Shown here in pieces: positions 40,591 through 48,242 of a stretch of DNA of 64,000 nt (the first letter of the stretch is position 1; the number at the start of each line of letters is the position of its first letter). Under the pieces are notes generated by a model. That model worked only from the letters and a program-made list of their open reading frames with translations. It did no database searches and had not been told where the DNA came from. The stretch lies in contig DDFY01000023.1 of NCBI GenBank assembly GCA_002337385.1, positions 34,184 to 98,183 of the forward strand, read 5' to 3'. The translations under genes were made by a program, and so were the position numbers. Origin of the DNA: Erythrobacter sp. UBA1916. Lineage in GTDB: Bacteria; Pseudomonadota; Alphaproteobacteria; Sphingomonadales; Sphingomonadaceae.

Positions 40591-41394
40591 ATGAACATCG
40601 CCACTGTCACACGCTGGGCAGGCCTCGTTGCCGCCAGTCTGACGCTCGTCGCGGCCCCGGTCAGCGCGCAGCAGATCGAGACGGTCGATCCCAACCTGGT
40701 GATCGATGGCGATCTCGAGGGCCAAACGCCCCCTCCGGCGCAGCCAGAAGTTCCGGTCGACAACGGCGATGGCTGGATTGCGCCCGAATACGGCAGCAAC
40801 ACCAGCTCGCCCGAGGAGGCGCGTCCGTCGCTCGATCTGCCGTCGAGCCGCTATGATAGCCTCCCCGCCGACAGCGCGACTACGACGCCCGAGACCAGTG
40901 CTGGCGATGGTACGACCTATGCCAAGGACGACCTGATCGGTGCCGCCGAGGGCGTGTTCGGCAAGGGTGCCGAGGGGCTGGCGGGGCTGATCGAGGATAT
41001 CCTCGCCAAGCAGGGTGAACCCAATGGCTATATCGTCGGGCGCGAAGGCGGCGGCGCATTTATCGTGGGTGTGCGCTATGGCTCGGGCACATTGCATCAC
41101 AGGATCGAAGGCAACATTCCGCTCTACTGGACGGGTCCGTCGATCGGGCTCGACGCGGGCGCCAATGCGGCCAGCGCTTTCGTGCTGGTGTACAACCTTT
41201 ACGATACCGAAGATCTGTTCGAGCGCTTCCCGGCAGGCGAGGGGCAGGCCTACTTCGTCGGCGGGTTCAACGTCAGCTATCTGCGGCGCGGTGATATCGT
41301 GCTGATCCCCATCCGGGTCGGCGCTGGTCTGCGGCTGGGAGTCAACGCGGGCTACATGCGCTTTAGCCACAAGCAGCGCTGGCTGCCGTTCTGA
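40591..41394 (+). CDS. eipA: EipA-family envelope protein (DUF1134)
   Basis: Start ATG 40591 gives 267 residues with the signal peptide MNIATVTRWAGLVAASLTLVAAP. A Pro/Ser-rich linker (about residues 45-100) is followed by the DUF1134 domain with GYIVGREGGGAFIVGVRYGSGTL and NAASAFVLVYNL. In Brucella and relatives EipA is a periplasmic or outer-membrane beta-barrel-like protein needed for envelope integrity. No partner genes are obvious here; the next gene is an aminotransferase. The domain is conserved and full length. Confidence 0.9.
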   Translation: MNIATVTRWAGLVAASLTLVAAPVSAQQIETVDPNLVIDGDLEGQTPPPAQPEVPVDNGDGWIAPEYGSNTSSPEEARPSLDLPSSRYDSLPADSATTTPETSAGDGTTYAKDDLIGAAEGVFGKGAEGLAGLIEDILAKQGEPNGYIVGREGGGAFIVGVRYGSGTLHHRIEGNIPLYWTGPSIGLDAGANAASAFVLVYNLYDTEDLFERFPAGEGQAYFVGGFNVSYLRRGDIVLIPIRVGAGLRLGVNAGYMRFSHKQRWLPF

Positions 41395-41445
41395 TCGCAA
41401 AACGGCCTTGCCCTTAGCTGCGGTCAACGGCAAAGGGCAGCCACT

Positions 41446-42621
41446 ATGCTGGATAGACTCGACCAACAACCGCCCGACGCGCTGCTTGCGCTGATCAAGC
41501 TCTACGAAGCCGACCCCCGGCCAACCAAGATTGATCTTGGTGTGGGCGTCTATCGCACCAGCGATGGGGCGACCCCGGTGTTCGCCGCGATAAAGGCGGC
41601 TGAGGCCAAGCTGGTCGCGGAGCAACCGAGCAAGGCCTACCTCGGCCCCGAGGGCGATATGGGCTTCGTCCATGCGCTGGTTCCGCATGTGTTCGGTGAT
41701 GCCGGAGACATGGGCGGCCGTATTGACGGTATGCAGACCCCCGGCGGCACCGGCGCGGTGCGCGTTGCTGCTGGTCTTGCCAAGAAGGCGGGCGTTGCCA
41801 AGGTGCTGATGGGCACGCCGAGCTGGCCCAACCATGCGCAGATTTTTGCCGACCTCGCGATGGACACGGTGGGCTTCGATCACCGTGCGAGCGATGGCAG
41901 CGCCAACATGGATGCGCTGCGCACGGCGCTGCAAAATGCGGACAAGGGCGATGCCGTCCTGCTGCACGGCTGCTGCCACAACCCCAGCGGCATCGACTAT
42001 ACGCCTGCCCAGTGGGACGAGATCGTCGACCTGCTGGTCGAGCGCGAGATCCTGCCGATTGTTGACCTCGCCTATCAGGGCCTTGGCGACGGGATGGACG
42101 AAGACGCCTATGGCCTGCGCAAGGTCGTGGCCAGCGTGCCCGAGGCGCTGATTGCCTACAGCTGCGACAAGAACTTCGGCCTTTATCGTGACCGCGTCGG
42201 GGCGTTTTACGCGCTCGGCAAGACCAGCGATGATACCGCGCGTATCATGTCGAACGGCTGCGCGCTGGCGCGGGCCAACTGGTCGATGCCGCCCGATCAT
42301 GGCGCTGCTGCCGTGGGGCTGATCCTGAACGACGAGGCGCTTACCGCGCAGTGGCTGGAAGAGCTGACCTCGATGCGTGCCCGCATCGGCGAAGTTCGCA
42401 GTGAGCTGGCCGCCGCTGGCAAGGCGGGCTCGGTCGACCTGGCACCGCTGGGTGAGCAGAAGGGCATGTTCGCCATGCTCCCGCTGACCAAAGACCAGAT
42501 CGGCGCGCTGCGCAGCGATCACGGGGTCTATATGGCAGGCTCGGGCCGCATCAACGTGGCAGGCCTGACCAGCGGCAACATCGGCAACTTCGTGAAGGCG
42601 CTGGAGGCGGTTTCGGGTTAA
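41446..42621 (+). CDS. Aromatic/aspartate aminotransferase (class I)
   Basis: The 391-residue PLP enzyme resembles TyrB/AspC: KIDLGVGVYRTSDGATPVF near the N-terminus, LHGCCHNPSGIDYTPAQW, and the PLP lysine in SCDKNFGLYRDRVG (about K242). It transfers amino groups between aromatic or dicarboxylic amino acids and 2-oxoglutarate in the cytoplasm. The lysine context, SCDKNFGLY, differs slightly from the usual S-x-SKNFGLY but keeps the lysine. The aromatic (TyrB) type is favoured over AspC only loosely. The gene is followed immediately by the convergent riboflavin synthase. Confidence 0.92.
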   Translation: MLDRLDQQPPDALLALIKLYEADPRPTKIDLGVGVYRTSDGATPVFAAIKAAEAKLVAEQPSKAYLGPEGDMGFVHALVPHVFGDAGDMGGRIDGMQTPGGTGAVRVAAGLAKKAGVAKVLMGTPSWPNHAQIFADLAMDTVGFDHRASDGSANMDALRTALQNADKGDAVLLHGCCHNPSGIDYTPAQWDEIVDLLVEREILPIVDLAYQGLGDGMDEDAYGLRKVVASVPEALIAYSCDKNFGLYRDRVGAFYALGKTSDDTARIMSNGCALARANWSMPPDHGAAAVGLILNDEALTAQWLEELTSMRARIGEVRSELAAAGKAGSVDLAPLGEQKGMFAMLPLTKDQIGALRSDHGVYMAGSGRINVAGLTSGNIGNFVKALEAVSG

Positions 42622-43241
42622 GCGTTTGCGCGCAGGGCCTGCATCCGCTGCAGGTAGCGCGCGATCGTGTCGATCTCGAGGTTCACGCTTGCCCCTTGCC
42701 GCAATTCGCCCAGCGTCGTGACATCGGCGGTGTGCGGAATGATGTTGAGTTCGAACTGCACCGAGCCATCGGGCTGATCGTTCACCGCATTGACCGTTAG
42801 CGATACGCCATCGACCGTGATCGAGCCTTTGGCTGCGATGAACGGGGCGAGGCTGGCGGGCGCGGCGATGGTGAGGCGAGTCGAATCGCCTTCAGGTCGC
42901 CAATCAGCCAGGGTGCCCACGGCATCGACATGGCCGGTCACGATATGTCCGCCCAGTTCGTCGCCGAGCCGCAGTGAGGGTTCGAGATTGAGCTTGCGGC
43001 CTTCGGCCCACATGCCCGGCGCGGTGCGCGAGACGGTTTCGCCCGAAATGTCGACCGCGAAGGTCATTGCACCAATTGTGCCGCTCTTGGCGACCACCGT
43101 AAGGCATACGCCCGAGCAGGCGATCGAGGCGCCGATATCGACGGCGGCGGGATCGAACGGGCAGGCGATGACCGCGCGCAGGTCGCCGCGTTGCTCGACG
43201 CTCTGGATGGTGCCGATGGCGGTAACGATGCCGGTGAACAT
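42618..43241 (-). CDS. ribE: Riboflavin synthase alpha subunit
   Basis: The 207-residue protein begins MFTGIVTAIG, the hallmark of riboflavin synthase, and has two lumazine-binding halves (GASIACSGVCLTVV and KGSITVDGVSLTVNAV). It dismutates two 6,7-dimethyl-8-ribityllumazine molecules to riboflavin. It lies six bases after ribD on the same strand. Its stop overlaps the aminotransferase stop on the other strand by four bases, so the ends are tightly packed. Confidence 0.96.
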   Translation of the reverse strand: MFTGIVTAIGTIQSVEQRGDLRAVIACPFDPAAVDIGASIACSGVCLTVVAKSGTIGAMTFAVDISGETVSRTAPGMWAEGRKLNLEPSLRLGDELGGHIVTGHVDAVGTLADWRPEGDSTRLTIAAPASLAPFIAAKGSITVDGVSLTVNAVNDQPDGSVQFELNIIPHTADVTTLGELRQGASVNLEIDTIARYLQRMQALRANA

Positions 43242-43247
43242 GCTGGT

Positions 43248-44231
43248 CTAGATCCCTTCGTTGCGGGCGCGGGCATAGACTTCGAGGTGGTCGCTGCCAA
43301 GCTGGCGCCTTTCGGTGAGTGCCCAGCGCCCGTGTGCCTCGGCCAGCGCGCCAAGGCCGATGTCGCCGATGCCGGGGAGCCCGCCGCCGATGAGGATCGG
43401 GGCGCGGTAGATCAGCAGCCGGTCGACGAGATCGGCGCGCAGGCAGCTCGCCGCCGTTGCCGCGCCGCCCTCGACGAACAGGTAGCGCGCCTCGGGCATG
43501 GCGGAGATGTCGGTGGGGGAGGCGAGCCTTTGCCAGCCGCTCGGCACTTCGCCTGACGTGAGCGCCCAGCGGGCAGGGGAGCGCTGCTCCAGCCCCGGCA
43601 GGCGCACGTCGAGCCGGGGATTGTCGGCGCGCAGGGTTCCGCCGCCCACGAGAATCGCATCGGAGCGCGCCCGTTCGCGGTGACAATGCGCCCGCGCCGC
43701 CGCGCCGGTGATCCAGCGGCTCTCGCCCTGCGCCGTGGCGATGCAGCCATCGAGCGACAGTGCGAGTTTGAGCGTCACATGCGGGCGGCTGAGATTGAGC
43801 GCGCAGGCATGGCCTTTGAGCCGCATGGCTTCTGCGCTGCTAGCGGTTTCGGTGACAGCAATGCCCGCCTCGCGCAAACGTGCCGCGCCCTTGCCGCAGG
43901 TGCGCGGATCGGGGTCAGCCATGCCGATCACCACCCGCGCCACACCTGCAGCCACGATCAGGTCAGAACAAGCGGGGCCTCGCGTGGAGACATGGGCGCA
44001 GGGTTCGAGGGTGACGTAAAGCGCGGCCCCGCGCGCCTGTTCACCGGCTTCGGCCAAGGCGACAGCTTCGGCGTGGGGTCTGCCACCTGCCTGCGTCCAG
44101 CCGCGGCCGACCACGCGGCCATCGCGCACGATTAGCGCGCCAACGCCCGGATTGGGGGAGGCTGCCGGACGCGCGCGCTCGGCCAGCGCGGCAGCGGCGG
44201 CGAGCCAGCGCGCGTCGTCAGCTGGCTGCAC
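43248..44231 (-). CDS. ribD: Bifunctional riboflavin deaminase/reductase
   Basis: The N-terminal deaminase has ASPNPGVGA, the zinc ligands HAEAVAL and LEPCAHVSTRGPAC. The C-terminal reductase has LKLALSLDGCIATAQGESRWITG and ILVGGGTLRADNP. It performs the second and third steps of riboflavin synthesis. The GTG at 44231 gives 327 residues and a normal N-terminus (VQPADDARWL). It overlaps the upstream membrane-protein gene by 14 bases, so initiation may depend on its translation. The open frame continues upstream to 44387, but that part is antisense-like in composition. Confidence 0.93.
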   Translation of the reverse strand: MQPADDARWLAAAAALAERARPAASPNPGVGALIVRDGRVVGRGWTQAGGRPHAEAVALAEAGEQARGAALYVTLEPCAHVSTRGPACSDLIVAAGVARVVIGMADPDPRTCGKGAARLREAGIAVTETASSAEAMRLKGHACALNLSRPHVTLKLALSLDGCIATAQGESRWITGAAARAHCHRERARSDAILVGGGTLRADNPRLDVRLPGLEQRSPARWALTSGEVPSGWQRLASPTDISAMPEARYLFVEGGAATAASCLRADLVDRLLIYRAPILIGGGLPGIGDIGLGALAEAHGRWALTERRQLGSDHLEVYARARNEGI

Positions 44232-44697
44232 GTGCGCAGTATTCCTCGACGCTTTGCGCGATCTCTTCCTCGCTTGGTCCGACTTCGCCTGCCGCTTCGG
44301 CAGCGGCGCGGGCAGCGGCCTGCTCGGCTTCGATCTCGGCCTGCATTTCATCGACATCGATGAAGGTCGCCCGTCCCAGCGCGGCATAGGCTTCCTTGCG
44401 CGCCTCCTCCTGCTGTTCGAGCTGGGCCTCCAGCTCGTCTTTCAACTTCTGGTTGGCGCAGTTCGAGGCGATGATCTCGGCATCGGTGCGGTTCTCATCG
44501 AGCGTCGTGATATAGACCACTTCGGGCGGAACAGGAGCGATGCGCACGCTCTTGGGGATGAACAGCGTAAAGATCGCGAAGGTCGAGGCCATGGCGATGC
44601 CAAGGATGTGCCAGCGGTATGGCGTTTCGGCACGCCACTGGCTGGCGAAATCCTGCGCCGCGTGCTTCGGCGAAATCAGGCGTAAAAAGCGTTTCAT
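44218..44697 (-). CDS. Conserved single-pass membrane protein, unknown function
   Basis: This 159-residue protein starts MKRFLRLISPKHAAQDFASQW. It has one membrane helix (HILGIAMASTFAIFTLFIP) and a periplasmic part with a charged coiled-coil stretch (KLKDELEAQLEQQEEARKEAYAAL). The C-terminal segment is rich in Ala and Glu. No domain is recognised. The ribD start lies within its last codons, so the two are likely co-transcribed. A link to riboflavin metabolism is not implied by the protein itself. Confidence 0.75.
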   Translation of the reverse strand: MKRFLRLISPKHAAQDFASQWRAETPYRWHILGIAMASTFAIFTLFIPKSVRIAPVPPEVVYITTLDENRTDAEIIASNCANQKLKDELEAQLEQQEEARKEAYAALGRATFIDVDEMQAEIEAEQAAARAAAEAAGEVGPSEEEIAQSVEEYCARAAS

Positions 44698-44746
44698 GTG
44701 CGCCCCTGATAGGGCCTTTGCCGCAAGACCGCCAGTGCCGCTGCAC

Positions 44747-45493
44747 TCAGGCGAAGGCGGCGTAAAGTTTCGGGCCTTCCGCCTTCAGCCAGCGGTCGGC
44801 TGCGCCGATGCTGCCTTCGAACAGTCGCGCCAGATGCGAGTGGAAATCGGGCGAGTGATCGAAATGGGCGAGGTGGGCCACCTCATGCGCGACCACCGAG
44901 CGGCGCACGAAGTCCGGTGCCATGACAAGACGCCAGTTGATGCGGATCGTCCGGCCTTTCTGCCGGTCGCCGGAGCAAGAGCCCCAGCGCCTGCGCGCGC
45001 GAGAGATGGCGAGCTGCGGCAGCGCCTCGCCCGCGCGTTCGCAGTAAAAGGCGAGGTCACCGCCTGCGAGCCCTAGCACCTCGCCCTCAAGCCAGCGCTG
45101 CACGCGGCTTTCGATGCGTTCCTGCGGGCCGCCCAAGAGGAGCGCGCCATCGTCGGGCACGGGGTTGCGCGGATAGGTCTTGTCCCAAGCGATTCGCAGC
45201 GTCTCGCCGCGAAAGGCGATAGTGCTGCCGTCGATCACCGCCACGGGCGTGATCGCCTTGGCCAGTTGCGCGTTAATCCAGTCATGCCGAGCCTGGGCGA
45301 AGGCGACGGCGTCCATCGTACGCGCCCATGTCGGCATGGTGATGCGCAGTTCGCTGCCATCGGGGGCCAGCCGCATGGTGAGGCGGCGCGCCTGCTTGTG
45401 GCGGCGGATGGCGAGGGGAAGGGCGCGACCGGCGACCTCGATCTGCGGATCGTCGAGCGGGTGAGGCTGACGATTGCGCAGCCAGTCGATCAT
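44747..45493 (-). CDS. YgjP/SprT-like zinc metallohydrolase (M48/DUF45)
   Basis: Start ATG 45493 gives 248 residues. The core has SRARRRWGSCSGDRQKGRTIRINWRL, then the zinc motif HEVAH in VVAHEVAHLAHFDHSPDF, typical of the YgjP-like (DUF45) metallopeptidase family. RRLTMRLAPDGSELRITMP marks the N-terminal half. The protein is cytoplasmic, and its target is unknown in most members. It overlaps the upstream Cys-cluster gene by four bases (ATGA), so the two are coupled. Reading further upstream to 45619 would only cover that gene. Confidence 0.88.
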   Translation of the reverse strand: MIDWLRNRQPHPLDDPQIEVAGRALPLAIRRHKQARRLTMRLAPDGSELRITMPTWARTMDAVAFAQARHDWINAQLAKAITPVAVIDGSTIAFRGETLRIAWDKTYPRNPVPDDGALLLGGPQERIESRVQRWLEGEVLGLAGGDLAFYCERAGEALPQLAISRARRRWGSCSGDRQKGRTIRINWRLVMAPDFVRRSVVAHEVAHLAHFDHSPDFHSHLARLFEGSIGAADRWLKAEGPKLYAAFA

Positions 45494-45933
45494 TCTTCGG
45501 ACCAGTCCACGATATGATGTTCCAACGGCCCGGCATCGTTCTCGCTGATGCAGCGCCCGGCAACGCATGCGCCCGAGGCCAGCATCGCCTCCTTGCTGCC
45601 GGTGAGCAGCGGGTGCCATTGCGGGATCGGGCGATCATCGGCGCGGCGCTTGTAGGCGCAGCTTTCGGGCAGCCAGGGCACCTGCGCCACCAGCTTCGGC
45701 GTCAGCCGCATGCAGTCAGGCACGAAGGCCTTGCGGTGGGCATAGTCGCTGCAGCATGCGGTGCCCGTGTCGAGCAGCTTGCAAGCGACATTCGTTTCAA
45801 GAATCGCGCCCGTGTCCTCGTCTTCGAGCTTGTGCAGGCAGCAACGGCCACAGCCGTCACACAGCGCCTCCCACTCGTCGCGGGTGAGGCTGGTCAGCGG
45901 CAGTTCCCAAAAGCGGTCTCTTAGCGCACCCAT
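45490..45933 (-). CDS. YcgN/YkgJ-type cysteine-cluster protein (UPF0260)
   Basis: The 147-residue protein is rich in conserved cysteines: CDGCGRCCLHKLED, CKLLDTGTACCSDY, VPDCMRL and SCAYKRRADDRP, matching the UPF0260/YcgN family. Such proteins are thought to bind iron-sulphur or zinc, but the function is not established. It lies within a packed leftward unit: the sco gene overlaps its start by 13 bases and the metallohydrolase overlaps its end. Length is normal. Confidence 0.9.
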   Translation of the reverse strand: MGALRDRFWELPLTSLTRDEWEALCDGCGRCCLHKLEDEDTGAILETNVACKLLDTGTACCSDYAHRKAFVPDCMRLTPKLVAQVPWLPESCAYKRRADDRPIPQWHPLLTGSKEAMLASGACVAGRCISENDAGPLEHHIVDWSEE

Positions 45934-46538
45934 TTGGCCAGTTCCGCCGCGACAGCCTGGCCCTGGTCCTTCGCGTCGACCGGCACCAGGGCGACGGGAT
46001 TGCCCTCGGGGTCCATGAGGTAGGCGGCGTTGGAATGGTCCATCAGATAGCCGCCGTTCTCGTTGACCTCGCCCTTGGCGAAATAGGCCGAATAGGCGTC
46101 GGCTGCGGCCTTTACCTGTTCGGGCGTTCCGGTGAGGCCGATCAGGTCAGGCGAGAAGTTGTCGGTGAACTCGGCCAGCACCTCGGGGGTGTCACGGGCG
46201 GGATCGATGGTAATGAAAAGCGGCTGGACGTCCTTGGCCAGATCGGGGTGCTCAGCCGCGAACAGCTTCAGCCCCTGGCCGAGCCGCTGCATGTCGAACG
46301 GGCAGACGTCGGGGCAGTATGCATAGCCGAAATAGACCACCTTCCACTTGCCGTCGTAATCCGATGCATGGACGGTCTTGCCGGTCTCGTCGACCAGCGT
46401 GAAGTCGCCGCCGATAGAGGATCCCCACAGCGCCCCCTGAGTGAGCGGGGGCTGGCCCGAATCGCACGAGGCGAGCGGGAACGAGGCGGCGAGTGCGAGC
46501 AAGGCCGAGGCAAGGCGTGCCGAAAGTAATGTAGGCAT
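45921..46538 (-). CDS. SCO1/SenC copper-binding lipoprotein
   Basis: This 205-residue protein has a signal and lipobox (SFPLASC) and the thioredoxin-like Sco fold. The copper cysteines are in YCPDVCPFD, and the ligand His is in YLMDHSNAAYL. Sco proteins deliver copper to cytochrome oxidase CuA or act as disulfide reductants in the periplasm. It is the first gene of a leftward unit, divergent from the ankyrin gene. All metal ligands are present. Confidence 0.93.
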   Translation of the reverse strand: MPTLLSARLASALLALAASFPLASCDSGQPPLTQGALWGSSIGGDFTLVDETGKTVHASDYDGKWKVVYFGYAYCPDVCPFDMQRLGQGLKLFAAEHPDLAKDVQPLFITIDPARDTPEVLAEFTDNFSPDLIGLTGTPEQVKAAADAYSAYFAKGEVNENGGYLMDHSNAAYLMDPEGNPVALVPVDAKDQGQAVAAELAKWVR

Positions 46539-46639
46539 GACGACGGGTTCATGCTCTGCTAACGCGCCTCAGGCAAGACCCGGTTGCCACGAAATGCGCG
46601 GCTTTTGCGCATATGTTGGCACAGCAACAGGAGGACGGC

Positions 46640-47257
46640 GTGGCGCAGCCCGCTTTTCGCAAATTCATTATTGCCCTGGCCGCACTGGCTCTGGGCGCGG
46701 CGCCCGCTTCGGCGCAGCTCTATTCCGATGGTTACAAATTCCTTCAGGCGGTGAAGGACAAGGATGGCGACGTTGCCACCTCCATGCTCAACGAGCCCGG
46801 CTCGACCGTGGTCAATGCGCGCGACCTGTCCACCGGCGAAACCGCGCTGCATTATACGGTCAACCGCCGTGACAACGTGTGGACCGGCTGGCTGCTACAA
46901 CAAAACGCCAATCCCAACATCGCCGACAAGCAGGGTGTGACCCCGCTCGGCCTCGCCATCCGGCTGAATTTCCTCGAAGGGGTGCAAACGCTGATTAACG
47001 GCGGTGCGCGTGTGGACGAGGCCGACTTCACCGGCCAGACCCCGCTGATCTCCGCCGTGCTGTCGCGCAATAGCGAACTGGTCGAGATCCTGCTGGACGC
47101 CAATGCCAACCCCGACAAGACCGACAATGCCGGCCGCAGCGCGCGCGACTATGCCAGCGAGCGCGGCGCCGAACGCATGTTGATGCTGATCGAGGATCAC
47201 GACAAGGCCGTGGGCGCCGACCCCGATGACGGGCGCATCTACGGGCCAAGCTTCTGA
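46640..47257 (+). CDS. Exported ankyrin-repeat protein
   Basis: Start GTG 46640 follows AGGAGG by five bases and gives 205 residues. The signal is MAQPAFRKFIIALAALALG, cut near ASAQ. About four ankyrin repeats are visible: LSTGETALHYTVNRRDN, KQGVTPLGLAIRLNFLEGVQ, FTGQTPLISAVLSRNSELVE and NAGRSARDYASERGAERM. The protein is periplasmic and probably a binding scaffold. Its stop overlaps the COQ9-like gene start (TGATG), so the two are co-translated. Confidence 0.85.
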   Translation: MAQPAFRKFIIALAALALGAAPASAQLYSDGYKFLQAVKDKDGDVATSMLNEPGSTVVNARDLSTGETALHYTVNRRDNVWTGWLLQQNANPNIADKQGVTPLGLAIRLNFLEGVQTLINGGARVDEADFTGQTPLISAVLSRNSELVEILLDANANPDKTDNAGRSARDYASERGAERMLMLIEDHDKAVGADPDDGRIYGPSF

Positions 47258-47928
47258 TGGTCGGGGCTGCGGCAACTCTCGAAGAGGCTGGCTCGCTGGC
47301 CGATATCCGGATCGCGCTGGCCCCGGCGCTGGCCCAGGCGGCGGTGTTCGATGGCTGGACCGAAGCGGCGGTGGATGCCGCTGCCGAGGCCGAGGGCTTT
47401 GATCCTGCGATCGCCCGGCTGGCCTTCGCGGGCGGCCCTATGGTGATGATCGAGGCTTTCGTCGCCGCGACCGATGCTGCCATGCGCGCGCACTTCGCCG
47501 ATGGGCGGCTTGGCAACATGAAGATTCGGGATCGTATCGGCGCGCTGGTGCGGTTCCGGCTGGATCAGTCCGCCGGGCTGGAGGAAGCGCTCTCCCGCGC
47601 GCTGGCGATCCAGGCCATGCCGACCAATGCCCCGCGCGCGCTGAAGCTCGGCTGGAGCAGCGCCGATGCCATGTGGCGGCTCGCTGGCGATACCGCGACC
47701 GACTATAACCACTACACCAAGCGCGCGATCCTTGCCTCGATCTATGCCGCCACGCTGGCCGTGTTCATCCAGGACCAGAGCGAAGGCAAGGCCGAGACCA
47801 GCGCCTTCCTAGACCGGCGGATCGACGGGGTGATGAAGTTCGAGAAAACCAAGGCGCAGCTCACCAGCAAGCGTGAACATTTCGATATGGTCCGCTTCCT
47901 TGGTCGCCTGCGCTATCCGCAACGCTGA
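47257..47928 (+). CDS. COQ9-family ubiquinone biosynthesis protein
   Basis: The 223-residue protein matches the COQ9 family: GGPMVMIEAFVAATDAAM, KIRDRIGALVRFRLD and the C-terminal lipid-binding helix region LAVFIQDQSEGKAETSAFLDR. Mitochondrial and alphaproteobacterial COQ9 bind isoprenoid lipids and support the COQ7-type hydroxylation step. The gene starts one base before the end of the ankyrin gene. A Fur-like site and feoA follow. Confidence 0.85.
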   Translation: MVGAAATLEEAGSLADIRIALAPALAQAAVFDGWTEAAVDAAAEAEGFDPAIARLAFAGGPMVMIEAFVAATDAAMRAHFADGRLGNMKIRDRIGALVRFRLDQSAGLEEALSRALAIQAMPTNAPRALKLGWSSADAMWRLAGDTATDYNHYTKRAILASIYAATLAVFIQDQSEGKAETSAFLDRRIDGVMKFEKTKAQLTSKREHFDMVRFLGRLRYPQR

Positions 47929-47941
47929 TTTCGATCACGCT

Positions 47942-47962
47942 TATTGACAATCAGTTGCAATA
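47942..47962 (+). promoter_or_regulatory. Candidate Fur-like box upstream of feoA
   Basis: TATTGACAAT (47942-47951) and AGTTGCAATA (47953-47962) form a 21-base imperfect inverted repeat around one central base (7 of 10 positions match), 29 bases before the feoA start. Its TTG-CAA arms resemble alphaproteobacterial iron-responsive sites. Confidence 0.5.
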
Positions 47963-47990
47963 GACTGCTGCTTCTGGCACGGCGCCTCCT

Positions 47991-48242
47991 GTGGATTCGC
48001 AACTAACACTCGACCAGATCGCCCCCGGCTCACGCGCCGAGATTATCTCCGTTGCCTGGGATGCCCTGGCGCCTGATGAGGCCAAGCGCCTGCGCGCGCT
48101 CGGGCTCGACGAAGGAGCGCGGGTTGCCGTGGCCCATCGCGGCATTTTCTTTGGCAGCGACCCCATGGCGATCATCCTCGGACGCACCACAATCGCAATT
48201 CGCCGCGCCCATGCGCGCGCCATGCAGGTGAAGCACCCATGA
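47991..48242 (+). CDS. feoA: Ferrous iron transport protein FeoA
   Basis: This 83-residue SH3-like protein starts at GTG 47991 (MDSQLTLDQIAPGSRAEI) with the FeoA pattern LRALGLDEGARVAVAHRG and ILGRTTIAIRRAHARAM. It binds the FeoB G domain at the cytoplasmic face. It overlaps feoB by four bases (ATGA). A convincing ribosome site is lacking. Confidence 0.9.
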   Translation: MDSQLTLDQIAPGSRAEIISVAWDALAPDEAKRLRALGLDEGARVAVAHRGIFFGSDPMAIILGRTTIAIRRAHARAMQVKHP

